From an uncultured Clostridium sp. (GTDB lineage Bacteria; Bacillota; Clostridia; Lachnospirales; Lachnospiraceae), in assembly GCA_947253885.1 (NCBI GenBank), contig CAMYAO010000016.1, positions 1-47,399 on the forward strand: a stretch of DNA of 47,399 nucleotides. The letters are read 5' to 3'. Below, piece after piece: positions 7,769 through 16,380 of this stretch. Both the position numbers and the translations under genes were made by a program. The notes under the pieces were generated by a model. That model made no database searches. It had not been told where the DNA came from and saw nothing but the letters and a program-made list of their open reading frames with translations. How positions within the stretch are numbered: position 1 is the first letter of the stretch; the number at the start of each line of letters is the position of its first letter.

Positions 7769-8341
7769 ATGCATTACGGAATGATTAAAAAGATGGATGT
7801 TGCAAATGGTCCCGGGGTACGGGTGACTCTGTTTGTATCCGGATGCACCCACCATTGTCAGGAATGTTTTCAGCCGGAAACATGGGATTTTAACTATGGT
7901 TCTTTATTTACGGAAGACACTGTACAGGAATTACTAGAGGCACTTCATCCTGATTATATAAAAGGACTTACACTATTGGGAGGGGAACCTTTTGAACCGG
8001 AGAATCAAAAGATACTGCTTCCGTTTTTGAAAAAAGTAAAAGAAACATTTCCGAATAAGGACGTCTGGTGTTTTACCGGGTATTTGTTTGAGGAACTGTC
8101 CGGGTGGAGAGAAAGTTCCACTCGGGCTTATTGTGAGTATACGGAAGAAATGCTTAGCCTTATTGATATTTTAGTGGATGGGGAGTTTCAGACAGAGAAA
8201 AAAGATATCGGACTGCAGTTTCGAGGGTCTCGTAATCAGAGGATTATCGATGTGTCAAAATCGATGGCAGAGACGAATATTGTTTGGTGGGAGCATATAA
8301 AAGACAGGTGCTTTGAAGCACCGGAACAGAGATGGAGATAA
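7769..8341 (+). CDS. nrdG: Anaerobic ribonucleotide reductase activating protein (radical SAM)
   Basis: The 190-residue protein carries the radical-SAM cluster motif C26-x3-C30-x2-C33 (SGCTHHCQECFQPETWDF), preceded by the NGPGVRVTLFVSGC signature of NrdG, and LTLLGGEPFEP further on. It uses SAM and a 4Fe-4S cluster to install the glycyl radical on the class III reductase NrdD. NrdG is the best fit because of the short length and the CxxxCxxC/FQPETWDF combination; pyruvate formate-lyase activase is longer. nrdD is not in this window. It starts at ATG 7769 behind GGAGGAG. The next gene begins four bases after the stop, so the two are co-transcribed. Confidence 0.92.
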   Translation: MHYGMIKKMDVANGPGVRVTLFVSGCTHHCQECFQPETWDFNYGSLFTEDTVQELLEALHPDYIKGLTLLGGEPFEPENQKILLPFLKKVKETFPNKDVWCFTGYLFEELSGWRESSTRAYCEYTEEMLSLIDILVDGEFQTEKKDIGLQFRGSRNQRIIDVSKSMAETNIVWWEHIKDRCFEAPEQRWR

Positions 8342-8345
8342 TAAT

Positions 8346-9740
8346 ATGGAACGATTTGATGTGGCAATTATCGGAGCAGGAGAAGCCGGAATCTATGCCG
8401 GATATGAGCTGGCAAAGCGAAATCCCGATTTAAAGATTATTATAGTAGATCAAGGACCGGATATTTATACAAGAAGCTGTCCGATTGTGGCGGGAAAGGT
8501 AACAGAATGTATTCATTGCAGCGTCTGTTCCACTATGTGCGGATTCGGCGGAGCCGGAGCATTTTCAGACGGAAAATTCAATTTTACAACAGAGTTCGGA
8601 GGTTGGTTGACAGACTACATCCCTGCAAAGGAAGTAATGGATCTGATTGATTATGTAGATAAGGTGAATGTGGCACACGGGGCAACGACAGAGGTATATT
8701 CGACACAGACACCGAAGGCTCAAGAGTTGGAAAAAGAAGCTTTAAAGTATGATCTTCATCTTTTACAGGCTCGCTGTAAGCATCTGGGAACGGAAAAAAA
8801 TTTGCAGATTCTGACAAATATATATGAAGATATGAAAGATCAGGTGGAGTTTCGTTTTCTGGCAGAAGTGGAGAGTTTTGAAAAAATCGATGAGGGTTAT
8901 ATGCTCAGCATGAAAAAAGGAGAGTCTGTTTCCTGCAGATATTTAGTAGCGGCACCAGGAAGGAGCGGTGCGGAATGGTTTGCAAAACAGTGCAGCAAAC
9001 TGGGAATGAAGCTGTTGAATAATCAGGTGGATGTCGGAGTTCGTGTAGAACTGCCTGCCAAGGTGTTTGAACACATTACAGATATTGTATATGAATCAAA
9101 GCTGGTGTATAGAACCTCTACTTACGGAGATAAGGTTCGTACGTTCTGTATGAATCCATATGGACATGTAGTTGCGGAAGCGGTAGAAGGGATCAATACA
9201 GTAAACGGGCATTCTTATGCTGACAGGGCATTGCACAGTGAAAATACTAATTTTGCACTTCTGGTATCAAATCGTTTTACGGAACCTTTCAATGAACCTT
9301 ATCGCTATGGAAAACATATTGCATCGCTTTCCAATATGCTTGCAGGTGGTGTTTTGGTGCAGCGTTTCGGAGATTTGGTAAAGGGGGTTCGAACAAACGA
9401 GCATCGTTTGTCCCAGTCCTATACCAAACCGACTCTGACAGCGGCCGTTCCGGGAGATCTGTCTTTAGCTATTCCGAAACGTCAGCTGGATGATATTATT
9501 GAGATGATTTATGCACTGGACAAGTTGGCACCGGGAACTGCAAATTATGATACTTTACTATATGGAGTGGAAGTGAAATTTTATTCTTCCAGACCGGAAC
9601 TTACAAAAGATTTAGAAACAGTTCATCCGAATTTCTTTGCGATTGGAGACGGCGCCGGTATTACACGCGGTCTTGCACAAGCAGGTGCTTCCGGAATTCA
9701 TATTGCCAGAGTCATTTCAAAACGAGAGAATCAGAAATAA
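8346..9740 (+). CDS. FAD-dependent dehydrogenase with four-cysteine motif
   Basis: The 464-residue protein opens with a Rossmann FAD motif, GAGEAG at 10-15. It continues with a cysteine cluster C55-x2-C58-x2-C61-x3-C65 (CIHCSVCSTMC) next to GFGGAGAFSDGKF, which is characteristic of the uncharacterised 'FAD-dependent dehydrogenase' family (COG2509-like). The spacing is that of a 4Fe-4S ligand set, so a cluster is plausible. The C-terminal half has FAIGDGAGITRGLAQA, the second FAD contact. ATG 8346 is preferred over an upstream in-frame ATG at 8313 that lies inside nrdG. The 3' end overlaps the convergent protease gene by 24 bases. The physiological reaction is not known to me. Confidence 0.85.
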   Translation: MERFDVAIIGAGEAGIYAGYELAKRNPDLKIIIVDQGPDIYTRSCPIVAGKVTECIHCSVCSTMCGFGGAGAFSDGKFNFTTEFGGWLTDYIPAKEVMDLIDYVDKVNVAHGATTEVYSTQTPKAQELEKEALKYDLHLLQARCKHLGTEKNLQILTNIYEDMKDQVEFRFLAEVESFEKIDEGYMLSMKKGESVSCRYLVAAPGRSGAEWFAKQCSKLGMKLLNNQVDVGVRVELPAKVFEHITDIVYESKLVYRTSTYGDKVRTFCMNPYGHVVAEAVEGINTVNGHSYADRALHSENTNFALLVSNRFTEPFNEPYRYGKHIASLSNMLAGGVLVQRFGDLVKGVRTNEHRLSQSYTKPTLTAAVPGDLSLAIPKRQLDDIIEMIYALDKLAPGTANYDTLLYGVEVKFYSSRPELTKDLETVHPNFFAIGDGAGITRGLAQAGASGIHIARVISKRENQK

Positions 9741-10301
9741 GAGATACAGAATCAACATGGTGCAGGGTAATCCTCTTAATGCATTTTGTATGTCCTGTAT
9801 ACTGAGATTCATGTGAAGCAGGATGCAGACAAGTAAATAGACGGTAAGTACATACTGCCACGGAGAGTATAGATGCTTCCATATATTAATAAGGAAGTAG
9901 ATCAGTATCAATCCGGAAAGAACAGGGGCTACAGAGGCAAATGTCATCTGTAGTCCTTTTGTTATTTTATTCCCTCTTGGAATAAAATGAACACTTCCGA
10001 GCGTACTTCCTTTTGGGATCAGAGTAATCTTTGTAATCCTGGCACCGGTAATTGCGGCAAATGCCACATGGGACAGTTCATGGATAACCGTGCCGGGATA
10101 GGTAAGGTAGTTTCGAATGATATTGGCAATTGAAACGGTGGTTAGGGAGGCAAGTAATCCTGTCAGTGCAGAACTGATATAGCCAATTAATAGTCCTATA
10201 ATGACAATAGAAAGTATCAATAAAACGGTATGGTAGGCAGCAATAATAAATACAGACTGATTCGGTAATATGGAGTCGATTTGAGAAAAAAGTGCTTTCA
10301 T
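9717..10301 (-). CDS. M50-like integral membrane metalloprotease
   Basis: A 194-residue protein with about five hydrophobic helices. HELSH at 74-78 fits the HExxH zinc motif of site-2-protease-like M50 peptidases and follows TYPGTVI, and an Asp at 170 in NLSIQDIQNAL could supply the third ligand. It is shorter than SpoIVFB or RseP and has no PDZ domain. ATG 10301 has an AGAAAGGGG site. It is transcribed toward the FAD gene and overlaps its end. No partner gene indicates a substrate. Confidence 0.75.
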   Translation of the reverse strand: MKALFSQIDSILPNQSVFIIAAYHTVLLILSIVIIGLLIGYISSALTGLLASLTTVSIANIIRNYLTYPGTVIHELSHVAFAAITGARITKITLIPKGSTLGSVHFIPRGNKITKGLQMTFASVAPVLSGLILIYFLINIWKHLYSPWQYVLTVYLLVCILLHMNLSIQDIQNALRGLPCTMLILYLLFLILSF

Positions 10302-10386
10302 AAATTCCCCTTTCTATCTATGAGTTTGCTTAGTATTATAAGGATAAAACATGAACAACATGTGAAGGAAAGTGTCTAAAAATATA

Positions 10387-10416
10387 TTGACATCAGAATG
10401 GATAACATGATACCAT
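10387..10416 (+). promoter_or_regulatory. Promoter of tRNA-Leu
   Basis: A perfect TTGACA at 10387-10392 is followed after 18 bases by TACCAT (10411-10416), a moderate -10. The tRNA starts 35 bases further on. Confidence 0.5.
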
Positions 10417-10450
10417 ATTCAAGTGTTTGGAATCAAACATTCTTATATAG

Positions 10451-10530
10451 GCGGGCATGGCGGAATTGGCAGACGCGCTAGATTTAGGTTCTAGTGGGAG
10501 ACCGTGCAGGTTCAAGTCCTGTTGCCCGCA
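10451..10530 (+). tRNA. tRNA-Leu (anticodon UAG)
   Basis: The acceptor stem GCGGGCA pairs with TGCCCGC, with A as discriminator. The anticodon stem CTAGA/TCTAG encloses loop TTTAGGT, giving UAG, which reads CUA-type Leu codons. The T arm is GCAGG-TTCAAGT-CCTGT, ending in the usual TTC loop. A long variable arm (TGGGAGACCGT) marks the class II tRNA form expected for Leu. The 3' CCA is not encoded. Confidence 0.95.
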
Positions 10531-10540
10531 TAAATACTGG

Positions 10541-10568
10541 AGTCCCAGGCTTTTGCCTGGGACTTTTT
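10541..10568 (+). terminator. Rho-independent terminator of tRNA-Leu
   Basis: AGTCCCAGGC pairs with GCCTGGGACT around TTTT and is followed by TTTT. Confidence 0.9.
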
Positions 10569-10735
10569 GGGATTATTTTGACAGCTAATTTATTTGAAAG
10601 AAAATTAACAGATGAGAAATGCGTCCCAAAGTGCTCAAAAACGACGATTTTATAGAAAATTAAGAAAAAATCTATATATAATTTATTAAATAATTGCTAT
10701 TTCCAAGGATCTTTTTAGTAGAAAAACACACACTC

Positions 10736-10861
10736 CTAACATATGAGTACGGTAAGCTCTGTTACGTTGTTGCTTACATCTCGTCCCTCTGTATTCTGAG
10801 CTACAGCTATGCTTGTATTGAAAATGAAAAGGATAGCAAATAAAAAAATAAGTTTTCTCAC
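10736..10861 (-). pseudogene. N-terminal stump of a secreted adhesin-like protein
   Basis: On the minus strand a GTG-started frame of 41 codons reads MRKLIFLFAILFIF, then NTSIAVAQNTEGRDVSNN, then VTELTVLIC and a stop. The first 20 residues form a clear signal peptide. The GRDVSNNVTELTV segment resembles the start of the mature N-terminal domain of collagen-adhesin/MSCRAMM-type proteins. The rest is missing, so I read it as a decayed gene. The ribosome binding site (AGAGAAA) is weak. The rest of the 10569-11230 stretch shows no other gene. Confidence 0.4.
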
Positions 10862-10892
10862 AATCGATTTCTCTATACTTTCTTAAATAAAT

Positions 10893-10929
10893 TTTTACAA
10901 AGACTGCTATATCAGGTCTTTTGTAAAAT
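10893..10929. repeat. Imperfect inverted repeat in the 10.6-11.2 kb gap
   Basis: TTTTACAAAGAC and GTCTTTTGTAAAA can pair with a one-base bulge around an 11-base loop. It lies 30 bases beyond the start of the adhesin stump, on its upstream side. No clear T-run follows on either strand. Function is unknown. Confidence 0.4.
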
Positions 10930-11230
10930 GATTAATGAAGTTACAAACAATGATAAACATCCTGTTAAATGTTCCATTCTTCCTAATGGTGACTAAAAGC
11001 TTGTGTTTAATAAAGATTGTCATACATGTGAGTTATTTAGCTTATCCTGCCAATAAGTAGAATAGCGCTTTTGATTTTCTTTGTTTCTTTCTTTTTTCCT
11101 CCAATTTTCTTCTGAAATAATTATTGTATACAATAGTAATTAGAATAATAGCATAGGATGAGAGGAAAAATCTCATAATGTTTCATGAAGATTTTATGTA
11201 GTATTTGCATGCCATTGCTTTCACGTGAGA

Positions 11231-11262
11231 TTCATTTCATCTTCATATGCTTGTGATAAGAT
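11231..11262 (+). promoter_or_regulatory. Putative promoter and direct-repeat operator of the two-component/ABC operon
   Basis: Three copies of TTCAT lie at 11231, 11236 and 11242, just upstream of a -10-like TAAGAT (11257-11262) in a TGTGATAAGAT context. There is no good -35. Direct repeats next to a poor -35 are what one expects for activation by an OmpR-type regulator, here probably the product of the first gene (autoregulation). This is inference. Confidence 0.35.
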
Positions 11263-11284
11263 ATAGAAAACAAAGGAGGAGAGT

Positions 11285-11944
11285 ATGGCAAAGATACTGT
11301 TTTTAGAAGATGAAAAGACTATCAGAGAGGTACTTTGTGAGTATATAAGAGTAGCAGGACATGAGGTAACAGAATGTGAGACTGGGGAAGAGGCAATCGA
11401 AACATTGAGGAGGGAGCACTATGATCTGGGGATTTTAGATATTCGAGTTCCCGGGAAAAGCGGTCTGGAGGTGTTGGAATATATTCGAACGGATATGCAG
11501 TCTTCTATGGGAGTAATTATGTTGACGGCATATGATGATATTGCTACTCAGGTGGAAGCTTTTAATTTTTATGCAGATGATTACATTACCAAACCGGCAT
11601 CTCCGATCATTTTGTTAAAAAGGATGGATGTGTTGCTTCATAGAATAGGAGAGGAACCGCAATTGTGTAAGCGGGGGCTGATAATAGATGAAAAACGGTA
11701 TAAAGCATATTATGACGGAGAAGATCTGAATCTGACGGTAAGTGAATTTTTATTGTTGAAAGCACTGCAGGAAGGGAAAGGACGGGTTTATACAAGAGAA
11801 CAACTGATTGAACAGATTTTTCACGAAGAATATTTCGGCAGTGATCGGATTATTGATGCCCATATAAAAAATCTGCGAAAGAAAATACCGATCGCCTGTA
11901 TCACAACTGTAATCGGAGTAGGCTATCGGATGGAGGTAAAGTAG
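11285..11944 (+). CDS. OmpR-family response regulator
   Basis: The 219-residue protein has a receiver domain with acidic residues D9/E10, phosphoacceptor D52 in LGILDIRVPG, T81 and K103 (ITKPA). A C-terminal winged helix (VSEFLLLKALQEGKGRVYTR to AHIKNLRKKI) completes the OmpR/PhoB architecture. ATG 11285 follows AAAGGAGGAGAGT. It is the first gene of a four-gene operon: its stop abuts the start of the kinase gene. It probably controls its own operon, including the ABC transporter. Confidence 0.95.
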   Translation: MAKILFLEDEKTIREVLCEYIRVAGHEVTECETGEEAIETLRREHYDLGILDIRVPGKSGLEVLEYIRTDMQSSMGVIMLTAYDDIATQVEAFNFYADDYITKPASPIILLKRMDVLLHRIGEEPQLCKRGLIIDEKRYKAYYDGEDLNLTVSEFLLLKALQEGKGRVYTREQLIEQIFHEEYFGSDRIIDAHIKNLRKKIPIACITTVIGVGYRMEVK

Positions 11945-13516
11945 ATGAAATTGAAAAGAAAGTTATTTTTCTTCAGTATTGGAATAGCCGGAGTGGTAGG
12001 AAGCTTATTACTGTTATATATATTGTTGTTGATGCCGTCCATGTATTTGGACTACACAAAGAGGAAAAATCTTTCCAATGTGAAAGAAGCGCACCAATCT
12101 TTTGTGGACACGGGAACTGTACACGGAATAGACAATTCGATTAAAGGAAATTTTATCGGTGTGGCAATTCCTCAAAAAGGATATAGACTCCGAATAGAAG
12201 GAAATTATTTTCGAGGTAATTTGGAGATTCCCAAAGGAGACATGAGAAAAGCATTTGATGAGGCAAAGAGATTCTATTGGGCGTTCTCTAAAAAAGATGT
12301 TACCTCTGAAGCGGTGCAAAAGCAGATTAAAGACAAGGTGAAAGATCTTGGAAAAACTTTTAAGAAAGGGATACAGCAAACAAAAGGAACAGAATTGTTT
12401 CGACAGTGGAAAACACAATTTAAGGAAAAAGATAACTCTATTAATTATGAAGAACAGTCTGCAAAGTTTTATCGTTTGGGGAATGCTTCCGGGTTGGGAG
12501 AATTTACAGTGAAGGATTCTTTGAATGGTAATCGTTATACCAGCTATATTGGGATTGCAAAAAAAGGAGAGGCATTATATGTTACCTTTGCAACGGTGGC
12601 AACGCCGAGTGTGGACGACATTCGTCCGGTAGTGGCGACAGCTCTTCCGATGATTATTGCGGTAATTATTATTTTGGGATTTGCGATTTCTAATTTACTG
12701 GCAAAGCATATTATTAATCCGATATCTGCGTTGGCAAGAGATGCGGATTTCAGACGTTATGATAAGAATGCGGTATCTCCAATCCGAATGGAACGAAAAG
12801 ATGAACTGGGAGATCTGGCAGATTCTTTAAATCAATTGTATTATCAGCAGGAAAAAAGTTACCGACAATTGGAAGAAGCGAATAAGATGAGAGATGTTTT
12901 TATGAAAGCTTCTTCTCATCAGCTGAAAACACCTTTATCAGCTGCTCTTTTGTTGATAGACGGGATGATAAGCAATACCGGAAAGTTTTCGGATAGAAAT
13001 GCATATTTACCGGAAACCAAACAACAGCTTCTTTCTATGAGGAAAATGATTGATGAAATCTTAAAAATTAATCGAATGGCAGAAGAAATACAATTGTCTT
13101 CGGTTTCCTTAAAAGAGGTTGTTGAAGTAGTTTTATTGAATCATAAAATTCAGGCAGATGCCGGTGAGATTACCTATAGTGTACAGGGAAGTGCAGTATG
13201 GAAAACAGATGGAGAATTAATCTATCAGATTACAGATAATCTGATTCAAAATGCAATCTCATACAGTTGTAAGGGAGGGCAGGTGCAGGTGTATCTGTCA
13301 GAAAAAAAGATAGAGGTAGTGAATGCTCCGGCTGAAATTCCAAAAGAATTACTGGAGAATATTTTTGAGCCGTTTGTATCCGGGAATGATGGAAAAGAAG
13401 GGCATGGTCTAGGGTTGTATGTAGTCAAATATTTTGCGGAATTATTACAGTTGAACGTATCTGTGGTATCAGAGAACCATCAGGTAACAGTTACGATAGA
13501 AAGGGAGACAGCATGA
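11945..13516 (+). CDS. Membrane sensor histidine kinase
   Basis: The 523-residue protein has a membrane helix at about 8-30, an extracytoplasmic domain of about 200 residues and a second helix at about 231-254. HAMP follows, then the dimerisation domain with phospho-His H325 in SSHQLKTPLS, and a catalytic domain with N-box DNLIQNAISYS and GHGLGLYVVKY. The large lysine-rich outer domain (pI visibly basic) points to an external ligand rather than the intramembrane sensing of BceS-type kinases, which have almost no outer loop. ATG 11945 directly follows the regulator stop. The end overlaps the ATPase gene by four bases (ATGA). Confidence 0.95.
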   Translation: MKLKRKLFFFSIGIAGVVGSLLLLYILLLMPSMYLDYTKRKNLSNVKEAHQSFVDTGTVHGIDNSIKGNFIGVAIPQKGYRLRIEGNYFRGNLEIPKGDMRKAFDEAKRFYWAFSKKDVTSEAVQKQIKDKVKDLGKTFKKGIQQTKGTELFRQWKTQFKEKDNSINYEEQSAKFYRLGNASGLGEFTVKDSLNGNRYTSYIGIAKKGEALYVTFATVATPSVDDIRPVVATALPMIIAVIIILGFAISNLLAKHIINPISALARDADFRRYDKNAVSPIRMERKDELGDLADSLNQLYYQQEKSYRQLEEANKMRDVFMKASSHQLKTPLSAALLLIDGMISNTGKFSDRNAYLPETKQQLLSMRKMIDEILKINRMAEEIQLSSVSLKEVVEVVLLNHKIQADAGEITYSVQGSAVWKTDGELIYQITDNLIQNAISYSCKGGQVQVYLSEKKIEVVNAPAEIPKELLENIFEPFVSGNDGKEGHGLGLYVVKYFAELLQLNVSVVSENHQVTVTIERETA

Positions 13517-14385
13517 TAAGAATAGAAGGGGTAAAGGTAACATATAAAGATAAAGTGGCATTGGATATAGTCCGGCCTATAGAGATTCAGGATGGAGATC
13601 GTGTAGGAATCATCGGAAGCAACGGTGCTGGCAAGACGACTCTGATAAAGAGTATTTTAGGAATAGTGCCTTACAGTGGTTTAATAAAAAGTAAGATTCC
13701 TCCGCATGAGATAGCGGTACATATGCAGCAAAATGAGTACTCTACTTTGTTACCGATCAAAGTAGTTATGGAAACCATTTTAGGCGGTCCGATTGAGAAA
13801 AATGCTAAAGTGATGGAGATGATTGAGTATTTTAATTTTGAGGATTGTCTGAAAAAGAGATGGAAGCAGCTTTCCGGAGGACAAAAACAGAGGTTGACCC
13901 TTATTTTGGTAATGAGTCAGGAAAGTCCGATCACAATGATGGATGAAGTGACATCAGGATTGGATTTTGAGACAAGACAAAAGTTGATGGAACATTTGAA
14001 TCAATGGTATGAGAATCGAAAGGCAACGTTGCTGATCACTTCTCACTACTATGAAGAGTTGAATCTTCTGGCAGATAAAATTTTATTTTTGGATCAGGGT
14101 AAAGTGATTGATTACGGAACAAAGGCTGATTTATTTGCAAAGTACTGCGGATATTCGGTTCTGGTTGCGGATGAAAATGAAGCAACTATGGGATTGAAGA
14201 AGAAATATACGCACTTGATCGGAGCACCGAAAACGGTAGTATTTCGTTGTGATAATCGGGAAATAGAAGAGGAGATCAGTCAGCAGCTGATATACTTAAA
14301 TGTAAATTACAGAAGAAGCAATAATGATACGGAAATTATGACAATTAATGCAAAAGCAAATTATTACGGGGAGGGAAATTCATGA
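13513..14385 (+). CDS. ABC transporter ATP-binding protein
   Basis: The 290-residue protein has Walker A GSNGAGKTT (35-43), Q-loop MQQNEYS, signature LSGGQKQR (from 120) and Walker B ITMMDE with D144/E145, followed by TSGLD. About 80 extra residues at the C-terminus follow the nucleotide-binding domain, as in BcrA/LanF-type exporters. It is coupled by ATGA overlaps to the kinase gene before it and the permease gene after it, so regulator, kinase, ATPase and permease form one unit. The transported compound is unknown; bacteriocin or antimicrobial-peptide immunity is the usual role of this arrangement. Confidence 0.93.
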   Translation: MIRIEGVKVTYKDKVALDIVRPIEIQDGDRVGIIGSNGAGKTTLIKSILGIVPYSGLIKSKIPPHEIAVHMQQNEYSTLLPIKVVMETILGGPIEKNAKVMEMIEYFNFEDCLKKRWKQLSGGQKQRLTLILVMSQESPITMMDEVTSGLDFETRQKLMEHLNQWYENRKATLLITSHYYEELNLLADKILFLDQGKVIDYGTKADLFAKYCGYSVLVADENEATMGLKKKYTHLIGAPKTVVFRCDNREIEEEISQQLIYLNVNYRRSNNDTEIMTINAKANYYGEGNS

Positions 14386-15143
14386 AGAAATCATTTGCCT
14401 ATTACATTCGTTATGAACTGTTAAACAATTTATACAATGGATACTCCTTTTTCTTCGGGGCAATCTTTCCTACCGTACTGGTAGTTCTGATTGAAAAATC
14501 TGCATTAAAGGATTTATCCGGTAGCATAAAATTAGAAGCGGCAACCTCACTTGTTTTGGGAATGGGAACAATTGTGCCTTTGGCAACTGTATTTTTAGGG
14601 TATGCAGCCAGCTATGCCAATGAGCTGGAAAAGGAGATTCCTTCAAGATTACATTTATTTGGATTTTCTCATCAATTCATATTATTAGGGAAGCTGGTGT
14701 CTAACTTCATCTTCCTGACCGGATGTTTTATTATATATATAGTACCGACATTGTTATTCGTATCTATAGAGAAACCGAAATCGATAGTCATGCCACTGAC
14801 TTATATTGTATTTATGTATATCTTTTCGGCATGCCTGCTGATTCTTGCACATGGGATATCCAATCTGATCCGCAAGTTCGGACCAACCTATGGAATAGTA
14901 ATGGGGATCTATTTCGGTATGATGATGTTGGGCGGAACGATGGGGGTAAGTGCAGATTCTTTTCCAGACAAATTACAGATGATTTCCAAGCTGTTACCGA
15001 ATAATCAGTTTGCAGTCAACTATATTGATTTCTGGGTTGGGAGAGATTACAGCATTGCACCGATGATACAATCGTTGGTAACGTTTGGGGCAATCGGTAT
15101 CGTCGTATTACTGATTTCCTTTAAAGTAAAAGGGAAAAATTAA
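14382..15143 (+). CDS. ABC-2-type transporter permease
   Basis: A 253-residue protein with six predicted hydrophobic helices, of the ABC-2 type (BcrB/LanEG/NatB-like), without the large outer loop of BceB. It starts at ATG 14382 behind GGGGAGGG, overlapping the ATPase stop by four bases. With only one permease gene the transporter may be a homodimer of permeases plus two ATPase subunits. No clear terminator stands between its stop and the convergent CDF gene 14 bases away. Confidence 0.88.
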   Translation: MKKSFAYYIRYELLNNLYNGYSFFFGAIFPTVLVVLIEKSALKDLSGSIKLEAATSLVLGMGTIVPLATVFLGYAASYANELEKEIPSRLHLFGFSHQFILLGKLVSNFIFLTGCFIIYIVPTLLFVSIEKPKSIVMPLTYIVFMYIFSACLLILAHGISNLIRKFGPTYGIVMGIYFGMMMLGGTMGVSADSFPDKLQMISKLLPNNQFAVNYIDFWVGRDYSIAPMIQSLVTFGAIGIVVLLISFKVKGKN

Positions 15144-15156
15144 GGAAAATCCTGTT

Positions 15157-16278
15157 CTATTGGTTTAATGCGTCGACATCCATGGTAATCAGAAACGAGT
15201 ATTGCGGATAGCGTTCTTGCAGACGGGTTTTTAATTGCTGATACTGTACAAACGGAACTTCATTTTTAAGAGAAAAAACAGCATCTAGCGATATGGTCTG
15301 AGTTTCCTCCTGATAATAAAATCCGTGGATAGAGGTTACGAGATTACACTGAGTGATATAGGCGGTAATTTCAGATTCCAGATGAGAGCTGAAATCATTT
15401 TTAGTATTGATAGAATATACACCGATTCCTGTCAGGATTACACCGGTTTCCTCCAGTACTTTTTTGGCAATCTGTCTTTGCAGATGATCCAGTCTGTCGA
15501 CGGTCCAGCTGTCCGGAACGGAGATATGGACGGAACCGGTAACACGATCCGGACCGTAGGTGTGAAGTGCCAGATCATAGGCACCCTGCACATCCGGAAA
15601 GGAAAGGATGGTATCTCGGATTTTGGAAGAAAGGACGGGAGAGATCTGTTCTCCGAGCAGTTTTCGAATATGCCGGATCAGAAGCTGTACCCCCTCATAT
15701 ATAAGATAAATTGCAATGATGAGACCGACGATTCCCTCTATCTGAATATCTGCAAAGAGAGACAGGAGAGCTCCGATAACCGTAAGGATAGAAGCATAAC
15801 TGTGATGCAAAGCCTCTTTTGCAATTGCAGACAATGCAGAGGATTTTACTTCTTTGGCAGTATGATTTAAATGAATTGCATGAGCGATTTTGATAATAAT
15901 GGTAAAGAGTAAAAATCCCAAAATCGGGATACTGTACAGCGGAGGCATCGGATCTATTATTTTTTCAATAGAATGGACAGCGGATTCGCTACCGATAAAA
16001 ATGATAATAAGAGAAATCAGAAAGGTGACCAGATACTCGATCCGTCCGTAACCGAAAGGATGACGCTTATCCGGTGTTTTACCGGAAAGTTTAGCACCGA
16101 GCAGGGTCAGTCCGGCAGAAAGAGCACCACCGAAGGTACTGGTTGCATCAGACAGAACCCCAGTAGAATGAATCAGAAGTGCCAGGATAATTTCGGTTAA
16201 GGCTAAAAGGAATTCTATGACCAGACTGCTGAAGCTGGATAGAATGATTTTATGCTGACGTTCTTTTGTATGAAACAT
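15157..16278 (-). CDS. Cation diffusion facilitator (CDF) metal exporter
   Basis: The 373-residue protein has six helices in the CDF arrangement. Metal-site segments are ALLIHSTGVLSDATST in helix II and ALHHSYASILTVIG in helix V, where the HxxxD pattern of zinc CDFs is altered. The loop GKTPDKRHPFGYGRIEY is the CDF signature. A C-terminal cytoplasmic domain of about 160 residues follows. I chose ATG 16278 (MFHTKERQHK) because AAGGAG precedes it at the right distance; a frame extension of 15 residues upstream has no site. S/D ligands instead of H/D suggest Mn or Fe rather than Zn transport, but this is inference. Confidence 0.9.
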   Translation of the reverse strand: MFHTKERQHKIILSSFSSLVIEFLLALTEIILALLIHSTGVLSDATSTFGGALSAGLTLLGAKLSGKTPDKRHPFGYGRIEYLVTFLISLIIIFIGSESAVHSIEKIIDPMPPLYSIPILGFLLFTIIIKIAHAIHLNHTAKEVKSSALSAIAKEALHHSYASILTVIGALLSLFADIQIEGIVGLIIAIYLIYEGVQLLIRHIRKLLGEQISPVLSSKIRDTILSFPDVQGAYDLALHTYGPDRVTGSVHISVPDSWTVDRLDHLQRQIAKKVLEETGVILTGIGVYSINTKNDFSSHLESEITAYITQCNLVTSIHGFYYQEETQTISLDAVFSLKNEVPFVQYQQLKTRLQERYPQYSFLITMDVDALNQ

Positions 16279-16321
16279 GATAGATACTCCTTCTGTTAAA
16301 TTTGAATAAAAGCTGTACTTC

Positions 16322-16330
16322 ATTTTATCA
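16322..16330 (-). promoter_or_regulatory. Extended -10 promoter element of the CDF gene
   Basis: Read on the minus strand, TGATAAAAT fits the TGnTATAAT extended -10 with one mismatch. It lies 44 bases before the ATG. The -35 is weak. Confidence 0.4.
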
Positions 16331-16380
16331 CAGATATAAAAAATGTGTTATAGTAAGAAAATATTTATAAAAAACAAAAA

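Noticed and set aside
7769..8341. Pyruvate formate-lyase activase instead of NrdG
   Set aside because: The protein is too short (190 residues) and has the GPGVR...CTHHCQECFQPETWDF pattern of NrdG.
15325..15870. Plus-strand frame of 181 codons within the CDF gene
   Set aside because: The CDF protein on the minus strand has family motifs and a binding site; the opposite frame has neither.
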